From Antedon mediterranea (taxonomy: Eukaryota; Echinodermata; Crinoidea; Comatulida; Antedonidae), in assembly GCF_964355755.1 (NCBI RefSeq), contig NC_092674.1, positions 10,977,001 to 11,041,000 on the forward strand: a stretch of DNA of 64,000 bases, in the 5' to 3' direction. The position numbers were made by a program, and so were the translations under genes. Of the stretch, positions 23,470 to 35,200 are shown piece after piece. The number at the start of each line of letters is the position of its first letter. Within the stretch, counting starts at the first letter, position 1. The notes beneath the pieces were generated by a model. It searched no databases. It was given only the letters and a program-made list of their open reading frames with translations, and was not told the origin of the DNA.

Positions 23470-24093
23470 TGTAATATAATGTTGGGTTGTTGAGGTACTA
23501 ATGAAGGACTCTGACTCGCTTGACTGTCGTAATACATATATTGTTTATTCAATAATATTTCAGTACAATATACAACTATAAGTATAGATAAGGAACGCGG
23601 AGGATCAATGATGCTGTCGGTGAGGTGTGAAGTGTGTAGGTCTGCTGTGAGGTGTGTGCTCCGTGAGGTGGCTGTAAGGTGTGTGTTCCGTGGCGTGGTT
23701 GTAAGATGTGTCTGGGCCCTTCTGAAACTTGGGGGTATATTGGCTCAGTTCATTTGCATAATGTCATTACGTAATCTGTGAGGGTAACGATTGGTCCTAA
23801 GTTGGTCCAGGGGTGTTTAAGTGGGAGTGATTGATCTTATCTGGGGAGGTTACAATGATGAATTGGCCCTGTCAAATCTCTGCTTAAAACTGTCAGAATC
23901 TAATTGTTTTACGATGGGAACGGTCGCAAAATTAAGCTAAGTGTTTTCTTTAGGGATTCTATTATAAACTAAATGGTCATTAAAACATCTGGACAAACTC
24001 TCCTTCGGACTTTCTGGGTCAAGTTTGTGAACCTATTTAAATTCCGATACAAAGGTCAATTTCTTAAATATAACAGTATATCATTATATCACA
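23470..24093 (-). repeat. 5' LTR (in element orientation)
   Basis: Identical to 20782-21405 as far as I can read. Contains the promoter in LTR elements of this type; I could not fix a start site. Confidence 0.95.
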
Positions 24094-24109
24094 GTAACCT
24101 CCACATACC

Positions 24110-25080
24110 ATTTCACCAGTTTTCAATATCGTGCTAACTTTTATCATCGTATTATCAGAGAGTATTATACTCATAACCGTCATCATTGTCACTGTGTCTT
24201 GAATTTGTCCGATAATTATCATCGTTGACTTCAGCATTCTCACCAGTTTCCAGTGGTCTTCAACATCGTGCTGTCATTGTCCTCTCACAGCCATAACTAA
24301 AACCGTCATCATCGTCACTGTGTCTTGTGTCTTCCGATCGCATTTGTCCGATGAATTCTCATCGTTGACTTCATCATTCTCATCAGTTTCCAGTGGTCTT
24401 CAACATCGTCTGATGTTTCTCATCATAGTTATTTTTTACCTCATTTCAATGAGGATGATGCCAATATACGATGTTGGAGATCACTAAATACTGATGAGAA
24501 TAGTAACAAGTGACCATGATAAAGAACATAGGACAATCCGATAGGAAAACCGCCACAATGATAACGGTTATGTAATGTCAATGAGGATGATGCCAATATA
24601 CGATGTTGGAGACCACTAAATACTGATGAGAATAGTAACAAGTGACCATGATAAGGAACATAGGACAATCCGATTGGAAAACCGCCACAATGATAACGGT
24701 TATGTAATGTCAAGTCAAGTCAAGTATCATTATTATCATTTGTTTTAAGAAAAAACATAGGAATTCTGTTTGCTCTGTTGGCGGAGCACAATATCCAACG
24801 GACACAACACGAACTCAAAAACATTACAAACAAAATGTCTACATTACAATGTTGGAGATCACTAAATAGGCCTAGTGATGAAAATGGTCAAAAATAACTA
24901 TGATGAGAAACATCAGACGATGTTGAAGACCACTGGAAACTGATGAGAATGCTGAAGTCAACGATGAGAATTCATCGGACAAATGCGATCGGAAGACAAG
25001 ACACAGTGACGATTATGATGGTTATAGTTATGGCAGGGAGACAACTCCCTGGTTATGGCTGTGAGAGGATAATGACTGTT
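24110..25080. repeat. Satellite-like block with inverted arms and a 132-bp tandem core
   Basis: A roughly 127-132-base monomer built around GTTGACTTCAGCATTCTCA and CCAGTGGTCTTCAACATCG occurs in tandem at 24175-24437, then reappears in reverse complement at 24890-25034. Arms of about 148 bases are nearly identical, and an outer stretch matches at 24273-24298 and 25052-25078. Between the arms lie two 132-base copies (24446-24577, 24578-24709) and a partial third (about 24847-24890). 132 is a multiple of 3, so a minus-strand frame stays open through both copies; I treat it as a by-product. Confidence 0.85.
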
Positions 25081-28000
25081 ATATTACTGTTTTTTTAAAA
25101 ATTGTTATTATATTTTCTTATGGATGAATAAAAAGAACTTAAACTATTGTATTAACATATTCTGATTCTACCATAACTTCTTAAATACATAACACATCAT
25201 TGGCCACCTCAATAAAATGTCTAACATAATGTAGGCCTATAAATACGACAGCATTATATCCTTGAAAAACAAACACGTCATACACGCGACGGTAGTGTAG
25301 GCCTATAGCCTATCCCATTCACCCTCCCCAATCACGACGCAAGATGATAAAGAAGACATAAGACAGAATATCATTCGCAAAGACTTTATTTAGGTATAGG
25401 ACGTATACGTCTTCAACGTTTACGTCAGAACATCAAGCAATCCAATAAAATCTGTCACAATCTAACATGCGATTTTCATACAACTTAAGAAGACATACAT
25501 ATGGTACATTTATCTGAAGCTATTATTAAAATTTAATGCCGTTAGACATCGTCCACATGTATTATTTAAATATGTACAATCATTATATTAATATTCAGAA
25601 ATAGCTACAGTCTATCTTTAAAACGGATATCATCAGTATTTTACACAACACATTTATACAAGACCATTTTGAAATTCATTATCGACAGCAGCATTCCATC
25701 GAGTTCATTTAAAAAGAAAAATATTGGTATAGACACAGTATTCATAGAGTAAAGATTAAGAGCATTATTTACTAATTATAAACATCATTCATTAAAATAA
25801 TGAAATTATACTCAAACATTGACAAAAGGACGTCTTTATGAGTTGACACATGGCATCGGATATAACCCCGCCTTTGGTAAAACCATAAGCCCATCACCAA
25901 ATATAAAGTTATTTTCACATAAATGACACTCCACACCCTATCACTAGGTAATCGGATACAAGCCCTCCCTGTCCACAAATACAGGTATAATGTCATTTCA
26001 TTATAAATGAAATGATATACTGTATAGGCCTATTATGTGGTTGTTATAGACCTACAGTATCTAACCACATAGTTTTCACTATAAAGAGTAACAGCTGGAG
26101 GAATATACCGAGTCAATATGGTATTCCAAAAGTAAAATAATAATACCAACAAATGTACCAAAACCAATGAAATAATAGACCAGACAACCAAAAACAAAAT
26201 ATTAAAAAAAGTAACTTGTCATGCATAAAAATAAATCTTATCATTATAGTGTATTTTTATATAAACAATTACCTCTAAAAATAAAAGAATTATTTTTTAA
26301 AATAAAGTTAAAATCATTCTTTTTACCCGTTGCATTGATTAGTTTATTAATAGGTATGTTTTACTTTCGATATAGCTTGAGTATTGCCAAAATTAAAACA
26401 AATATACATAAATAATTAGTACAGTCACCAATACTGCCGTCACCATTAGAAAATGTGCAGATAAAATATTGTTAAAATTCTCCATAACACCATTTCCCAT
26501 AAAACTTTACAATTGAAATTTACTTAAGCTAAATTATTGATCTGATGATACCATGTGTACATTGATAGACCACACAATAAACCAACATTACAAGGCAATT
26601 GTCCATTTATTTTTTAAAAATATATATGGTATATTTTATATCATATATTATTTTTTGCTGTTTTTTATTTTGTGTATGTGTACATTGTAAGACATATTTT
26701 TGTATTCTGTGTACCGTGCATGCAATGTAACGTATTCTTGAAGGATGAATAAATGTTTTAAATATTGTGAATCTTGAATTCCTTTATCACATATATGTGT
26801 AGTATTTTATAAGTAGTTGATCCATTCACTTTAAAAATGTATTTTATTGTATAGCTCTCATGGACTATGTAACAACTATTTTACTGCAGCTACTGCAGTA
26901 AACAGCATTGTTTGACTGAAATAATGTATGATCTTGGATTCAATGTGGTATGGTAGTTACTGCAATGTGTGTATATTACCTTAGCTTGCTAAATAATTGC
27001 ATATATTTGTTAAGAGTAATCAAATGTAATTACTGCAGTAACTACAGTAAATAATGTTGACATGGTTCCTAATACAAAAAAACATGTGTATTAATAATGT
27101 GATGTTGATATGACAATGTTATGAATTGTCTAAAGTTTAGTTTTAACATTATCCTTTAAAAAGGATTATATATTAAATCTCACTTGTAGTTCTAGGCAAT
27201 ATTAAATAGCACAAATGGTATAGAGCAGCGCAGAGAAAAGTGTAGACAGATCATAAATTAATAAGAATATTAAAAAGATTAATTTTAAAAGAGAAAATTA
27301 GTAAAAAATATCAAACTATACAAGCTTTTAAAATGTTAAAAAAGCTATCATTATTTATAATTAAAGAATAAAATACAGAACAAAATTAAAATTATACTAT
27401 AGTAATATTCGTAGGCACAATAGTGAATAATAAAAAAGAACATTTATATCACACACTGTTATGGTAACAAGATTAAACTTATACAAATGATTATAATAAG
27501 CAAATTATAAGTTAATCAAAAACAGCCAAATAGTAGAAATAACCTTTAATCAAAGGGACATGTGTCAATATTGTTCAACATTGGTATTAAAAATAAAAAC
27601 AAATTAAGGATGCAAGGATGAATTAGAGCATTGGCCAAAAGTCACAAACCTTCAAATATATATATCAGGTTTTTTTTTCATGTTAAGATTATTGAATAAC
27701 CTCATGATTAACCCCTATACTACTAAATGTGTGAATATCTTCATTGTTGCACAATCATTCACATTTTGCAACATTATACAATTTGCACATTGCCAGCCAA
27801 CAAGAATTAATGTGTTTACATTATAATCAACTATAGTACACTGTAAGGTTGGTACGTATATATAGCAACATCTTCATATGCCAAATGTCAATTTAATAGA
27901 CACAAGAATCATCGCTTGATTGACTTTTATATCTCATCAGATTTCTCTTGTGTTCATATTGTAGTACAGTAACCTCTTGGTAAAGTTATTTATTAGCCAA

Positions 28001-29125
28001 TTCTTTGTACTGTGTCTATAATTTGTCAGTATCAGCCAATTTCTTTAATACTGTGTAACATATGTATCACATGTGATGCCTGTACCATAAGCCATACACC
28101 TAACCATAACATAATACAGGATCCACATGTGTTACACCTGCATAACAGAAGTTTCCTATGATACAGTACAGTCAACCAGGTGAAATGATAGATTATACAA
28201 GAAGTTTTAAAACCAAAGCAGCAATATGATATGTACAGTGTATGTTTGACATTGCAGAGCTTACAATAATTGTTTAAAGCGCTATATAAGATTCTGGTAT
28301 TATCAAAATAAAATTTTAAAATTTTATACATATTTGTGAATAATTTACAAATGGCATTTACAACGTTAGTTTTGATTTAATTTATTTACTTGTTATATCT
28401 ATTATTATCCCTCTCTCATCCAAAATATTCTTAAATTCTCTCCAGCAGGAGGAACTGGGAAAACATCGGGAAAGCCTTAATTCCAATGGAATAGGGAAAT
28501 CTTCATTACTGTTGTCACTGATTAATTTATTATTAACACCTATTAAGATTTAAAAGGTTTCAAATTGTTGAAACTTTCTTTCTTTTAAACTGTTTTAAGG
28601 ATGTTCCCTGGCACATCAGAATTCCTTATAAGAGATATTAGAATTCCTCTGCAACATTATAGCACCACTCTTCAACCTGAATCATAAAATCTATTGAATT
28701 AATATACACATTTAGTAAACTATGTTTTCTTGCTGGTAATAGATCTGTTTGCTAAACAACAAAGGTGTCACTCTATTCAAATTGATATTGTCACTCAGTA
28801 TAGTAACTATGTCTTTCATGTACATCCATAAGGTTTTATTATATGCGAGGAAATTGTGTAGATTATTACTGATCACACTCTTAGTTTCATGGTGGGAGTG
28901 GGAGTGTAATCGACTACTAATCAACTGAATAGCGCCCTCTATAGAGGTGATACAGATCATATTGCACTGAATCAACTGAATGAATGACGATACGTTTATA
29001 AGTACACAACTGGTTCTATAAAACTTTATGGACAATACATATTGGGCCAGCCAACTCAGATTTAAAGCATTATTAAACTCATTGAAAAAATGCTGGTAAA
29101 GAAGTCCAGTTTGTTTGAGAGGACA
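25081..29125. other. Intergenic stretch and probable 3' UTR of the JIP gene
   Basis: No coding exon seen. 25240-25440 is GC-richer, with the palindrome GACGTATACGTC at 25400-25411. 26690-26770 looks like a LINE or SINE tail ending in AATAAATG. The right part (below 29126) is the likely 3' UTR of the JIP gene; a minus-strand AATAAA at 28840-28835 is one possible poly(A) signal. AAAGCGCTATATAAG at 28276-28290 is a SINE-tail-like word. Confidence 0.4.
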
Positions 29126-29241
29126 TCATTCCGATACTCCAGTCACTTGCCAAACTATAAGATGACTTCGTTCAGATCTTGTTTGTTTGTTCTGCATATC
29201 GCCAAGGTTACTGGCTCCCGTCTCCTCATCTTCATCATCAC
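29126..29241 (-). CDS. SPAG9: JIP exon 19 (last coding exon)
   Basis: Acceptor ATTTTCAG at 29244-29242. Encodes an acidic stretch (GDDEDEETG) and the conserved C-terminus [16 protein letters not shown], then TGA. Joins exon 18 in phase 1 (Q, G|GT). Confidence 0.95.
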
Positions 29242-32200
29242 CTGAAAATATTAAAATAAAATTATTGAATATTGAGTGTGTGCAATGGTTTTTAGTTTAA
29301 CTGAAAACTGAGGAAATTCAGATAGAATAGACTGTAGTGTCTCCGTGGCCAAATTTCAAGCGCCATATTGTTTTAATCTCGTACCTTCAGGACTGCAAAT
29401 GTGTTATAAAACAAAGAATAAATGTTTTGTCAAAAACCAATGATGTTAGATATTTTTTCGGTTACGTACACAGAATTCAAAACACCAGGGCTATTTGACT
29501 GCAAATGAACATGCCGAATGTAATTAAATAGTGTCTTATCAACTTTACAATGACATTGCCAAGAAATTAATCTATTTTTCTGAGACATCCTTTTCAAAGT
29601 CCAAATTCATTTCCTTTAAAGAAGCATTAAATGGTATTTTTTTATAGTTCAGTTGATTCAAGGATCTATTTTCGGCAGAAAATTTCAAAAATAGAAACAG
29701 AAATGTGAGTGTTAATGTACTGACGAGGACTGTGAATAAGATGCCAATTTTGTACGCACATTAAATTGTAAATGTAAAATTAGCTTTATAAAGTTGTTGA
29801 TATCAGAAAAGGAAATATACAGACATTCTACAGATGTCATAAATTCTATAAATATGTCTTGAGGCATTCATTAATATATTTGAAAAGTACTGAGCATGGT
29901 TCAATAATTGCTTGGAAACTGGTTTTACCGGCAAATATGGGTGGTTAAATTTGTAGATTTTCATGTTCGTCCGGCTCACTTTACATGTCTGAATAACTGT
30001 TAAGTTTTTAAACTTATTTTTTTCCGGTCAAATTCAATTTTCACAAGGTTAAATTTGAAAAAGTGTACTGGTATTGGGGAAAAAAAATTAAACCTAGTTC
30101 TACAGAACTAGTAGAAAAAAACAATCCCAACAGTGAAAAATTTGAGTTTTTAAAGTATTTCCAAAACTATAGAGGGCACTATAATTTTATGAAATTACAT
30201 CCAAAGAGGCATTATAAAAAAAAACATCAACATTGGACATTTATATTTTTAAGCATATTGTAAGGGCGTGTGGCGTAGTGTATCGGACGTTAGACTATTG
30301 ATCGTAAGATCAAGTACAATGCTTGCTGCGTTGCTTGTAGTCTTAGGCAAGCACTTTGCTTCTCTCCACCCAGGTGTACAAATGGGTACCTGGCAAAACA
30401 ACTGCGCTGAGGCTGCATTATGGGAGTATGTCTCCATTTGTGTTTGATCCAAAAATGACCGGGGTAATAACGTGAAGTACTTTAAACACTATAAAAGAAT
30501 GGAAAACCATAATAAAATAATGTGTATAGGCTCTTTCGAAAGTGTGGCATATGCCAGTGTGCTGGGAGACTTGAGATCACTCAAGTTAAAGAATAAGAGG
30601 AAAATGCTAAGCTTCTTGTTGGATTTTACCTTGTCTAAAATCAATGTAGCCTTCTCCTCCACTGAGTACCAAGATATTTTTACTAGATTGCTCATCTGCC
30701 GTTAATGGAACACCACTTGATGACGTTGATCTAACATTACTTGCAATTCCTGTAATCATTAAACAGTTTATTATCAATTACTATTTCTTCATATAGAATG
30801 TGTTTCCAGTTTTCCCTTTAGGTTATTACAGGCCATAAGTTGTAAAGGCCAGAATAGTCTGAATGTAACATTCAGATTTAGGAAAATGCAATCAATAATA
30901 ATAGAAAAATAGAGCATATTGAAAGTAAAACACAATAGAAAATTGATAAAATATGTTCAATCAGTGTGTGTTTGTTTCATCTATCTATCTATTTTAAAAG
31001 TTTACACAAAATGTATTATTAATGACTAAATGGTAGAAAATGTATGCTAATTGCTATTGTGTGTTTACCTACTGTATACTGTCTAGTTGTATTAAGTCAA
31101 ATAGCTGTCTAGAACCTAGATCTAACTGTCTACAATAACATTTTAAAGGAATATATCATCACATCACAAATAGCATTAAATCATTAATAAGGATTAAACT
31201 CAATATTAGACTAGGCACTGCTGTTTTCTTTGTTATAAAAATAAGTAAATAAATAAATAAAATGGTAAAGCATTAAACTGTTACTATTGTAGCCCAATTT
31301 AAAAATAGAATGTTGCAGGTGTCTAAACATCCCAGGTGTCTAATATACATATTATTTGTAAAAAACCAGCGGACAATAAATGGTCTTAATGGCAAAGGGT
31401 AGGTGCAAGAAAGTAGCGGTATTGGGCCAGGTGCCAATAGGTGGCAACAAGTCTTGTGGCTTAGGTAGCTCAGGCGGCCAATGTTAAATATGTTGCTACA
31501 ACATTTTTAAGTATCAAAAGAATAGTAGTTAGGAGTTATTTATCATTCTTGCAATTTATTTGAAATACTAAAAAAAAAAACAATGCAACAACGTAACATA
31601 GATTTTCAAAATGAATCTTATCAGTTTGTTATGGATCACTTTGGATGATGTGGAAAAAGAATGAAGGCGCTTTGCAAGCACTGCTTCAGCATGTTAACAA
31701 ACAGTTGATTAGTTCTATCTAGATTCACAGCAAACATTTCAAACAGTTAATAAAATGATTATCACACAGTGTTTCTACTCAAATTAATATGAGATTGTCA
31801 TGATGACCTATTCTTAGTGGTTCCCAAACTTAGTGAATAAGATGGTTCCTCTAGTAAGCAATAATTGCGGATGTGATGGTTAATTATATGTCAACTGTAG
31901 AAAGATGCTCAAAGTGAAGTGACATCAGATCAGATCAGAATCCAGATGGTATTGGATAAAATAGATAGATTCTATTGAACCATCTATTCCAGAGATGCAT
32001 TCAGTTGATAAAATACATCGGAAAATGGGGCCAGGTTTTCGCAGCCAAAACAACATTATCGGTTATTTTTTTAACCAGTTGCCCAATCACATCGCAACAA
32101 TTTGTCCTTCAGGTCAAAAGTAAAAAATTTATCGCATTTATCCGATAATTTAAATGAGATAATTATCAGTTAATTTTTCTCATTGGCATCAGTTAAACTC

Positions 32201-35200
32201 TGCTTCCACAGGCAGTTTATCAGTTGATTATTGTTTAATTTTTATCGATTAATTAACGGTTAAATTTTGGCTGCTGAAACACGACCCGAGACACTTCTGG
32301 GACTTTACAAAGTTACCCCTTAACAAGGGTGTCCGCCAAATAGGGGTGGACTGTATGTTAAAACATTCATATGTTAGCCCCTTGTTTGTTCCTTGTTGTT
32401 AGGAAAATGTCCTATTAATAGGTGTTCCTTGAATAGGACAACAGTGTGGGTTCTACTGTATAATAAAAAAAAATAAAAATAGAGTTGTTTGCTTTATGAT
32501 GTACAGTAAATGACCGCTTTATGATGTACAGTAAATGACCGCTTTATGATGTACAGTAAATGACCGCTTTATGATGTACAGTAAATGACCGCTTTATGAT
32601 GTACAGTAAATGACCGCTTTATGATGTACAGTAAATGACCGCTTTATGATGTACAGTAAACGATGTGCAAAAAAATACAGTGTAATAGAAATAAACTATT
32701 ACAATACTTGACATGGTTGATAATTTATGCTATGATGATTTTATAATGATTAATCATAACATTTCACACACAAAATGACAAATGTAAGTGAAGAACAGAA
32801 GAATTAAAAAAATTGCATAAATAAATATAATATAAAAATAGATAAACAATTCATCAAGTTATCTATTTTTAGATAATTGTGATAATTCAAATGATATTTT
32901 AAGTCCGTAAATTGCCAAACAATCTATTATAAGAATATAAGTCAGAAGACAGTGTCATCTGATAGTAATCCATCATATCAATTAATACATTATGCATAAT
33001 AAAATACATAAAAGGTAAAAAAAATACATATTATTTAGAAACTTAAAAACATAATAATGTTTATGGAAGGAAGGATTGCAGTAAAGTATATAAAATTAGT
33101 CTTAAAAAGGATCATTTATCTTGAGATACACTGTATTCTTAAGATCAGAGATAGCTAGGATATGATTTGATTTTTTATTTACAAAGATTAAAAACAACTT
33201 ATACTAAAATACTTCAAGTTCAAAATGTGCAAGAATGTACATAAATCTGTTCCTAAAGTCCAGCTAAAATCCCATTATATATTTTGTTCATGCTTATTCT
33301 CTAACGTGATGACCAAAAGTACCCAGTTTACTACAATACAGTACAGCATTTTTGCGAGCATAAAGAATTATATCTACACAAACACAATCTTGCTTTATGT
33401 TTCCATGAAAGAGTACAAAAAAGGTTCCCTTTACATCTGTACAGTATATTATATACTGTATATTCTTCAGTGTGTAAAAGTAATCTCCACAAAAATTCCA
33501 TCTCGAAAAGAAGCCCATCTCAAAAGAAGCCCATCTCAAAAGAAGCCCACCTCAAAAGTCCATGGGCTTCTTTTCGAAGTTTTTTTTATGGTATATTGCT
33601 TGTATATAGTACAGCAGTTGAACTACTAGAGCATCATTCCTGCCAAACACTCAGACTATGACAAATACAGAGAGAACCAGTGCATGCGCAATATCAATTT
33701 TGCTTTAGGCTTATTCAGTCAAAAGAAGTTTTATCAACCCTTATTACAATACTATTCTATACTAAACATTATATGGAATGTATAAACATTATATAGATCA
33801 TTTCAAATGATATAAATGTGTGGTGGTGAACATTCTCGTTTATTATATAAAATATGGGGCAATCAGACATGTGGTAAATTCTTATTTCAACTTTATACAC
33901 AAGTCGAGAATATGTGATACACAGAGGCTACTCATTTCAGAGTTAATAGTTCTGTATCTGTCAGTTTTCTATGTGTATTTGTCAATTTGAATTTCTGGGA
34001 TACCTGGAGGTCAGATACAGAAACCAATTAGGTTGAAGAGTGCGTTCTACTCTAGTTCTTCTATATAACTATGTAATTAGTTCACATTAATGAAGAAGAA
34101 TGATAGATGAGGTCTAGTAAGAGAGTCTCTACTTTTTACCTTCTTTCAGGTTTCTCCACACGCTCATGCCGTAACTTATCACACCCTTTTCTATAACTTT
34201 AGGATATGAATGAATAGTATTTGAAATATATTAGTATTGTTCTGTCCACCTGTGTTAGTGAAATTAGCATATTAGTCATGTGTACAACCTCAAAAATGGG
34301 TTTCGCATTATTTATATACTTCATGTTCTTTAAATAACACCAGATAGGGAGAAGGCAAATCAAGGGTGTAAATAATTGGGCAACAAAATAAGTAGGTACT
34401 GTACTCTGTATTTGAAAAGAGAGGGAGAGAAAGGGAGATGGGTGGTGGGAGTTTGGCAAGTAAAGCTTTCCAAAATTGCTAGTATAAACAAATTACAGAA
34501 AACTATAAACTTATTTATTTAGTTATTCAGCAAACTTCCTTGATTGCAAAATGTCTTTATAATACAGTATATCAATATCATCTCACATATAAACTACAAA
34601 AGCCACCGATATTTTATTCATCATTTTTATGAATGTTATGCACTAATACTAATCATACACCTGTAGTACTAAAATATGCAAATTCTAATATAAAAATAGA
34701 CCATCATTGACACCCATTCATTTATATAAAAATACATCATTGCAACCTACAGTACATATTTGTATACACTGACTGTTAACACAAAACAGTATCCTTATCG
34801 ACAATACAACAACAAAAAAGAAATTTCGAAATTTAATTTAGGTGCAAGTGAACAATGGGTTATGTCACTACTACCAAGATTTCCTGGGTCATCAGTCTAA
34901 AACTGTATATACACAGCAAACATAGAAAAGAAGACTTTTACAATACAAAACCACAGTAAAGCTTCAACTATCAATACTAATGTTAAACTAAACTTGATAT
35001 TTTAATTTAAATTGATTTAAAAAAAATTCAAGTTTACTATCAATCCACATTAAATTAAATCTCTAATATACTGTCTAGTTGTTATTTGAGGGCGGAAATG
35101 TATGACTGTTTATATACCAATATCTTAATCATTATCATAACTTTCATTTATAAATTTAGATATGAAAATTCAGTTTAAAATTTGTATAATGCAAGATCAG

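Larger units (their letters stand above)
20782..24093 (-). mobile_element. Non-autonomous LTR retrotransposon, minus orientation
   Basis: Two 624-base direct repeats (20782-21405 and 23470-24093) start TG and end CA and look identical base for base, with no gap. GTAA at 20778-20781 and 24094-24097 is a 4-base target duplication. On the minus strand a primer-binding site, TGGTGGAAGACCC, begins directly after the 5' LTR (from 23469), and a purine tract ending AGAGGGA abuts the 3' LTR. The 2.06-kb interior has no protease, reverse transcriptase or integrase, so an autonomous relative must supply them. Identical LTRs mean a very recent insertion or gene conversion. Lineage cannot be named, though a 4-base duplication fits Gypsy-like elements. 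Confidence 0.92.

Noticed and set aside
23325-23552. Minus-strand frame across LTR and PBS
   Set aside because: It begins inside the LTR and crosses the primer-binding site; more likely chance.
24441-24713. Minus-strand open frame with two 44-residue repeats
   Set aside because: It is explained by the 132-bp tandem repeat staying in frame; no upstream gene structure and no codon-level conservation between strands.
33225-33629. 134-codon plus-strand frame in a JIP intron
   Set aside because: Low-complexity, crosses the inverted repeat, no homology seen.
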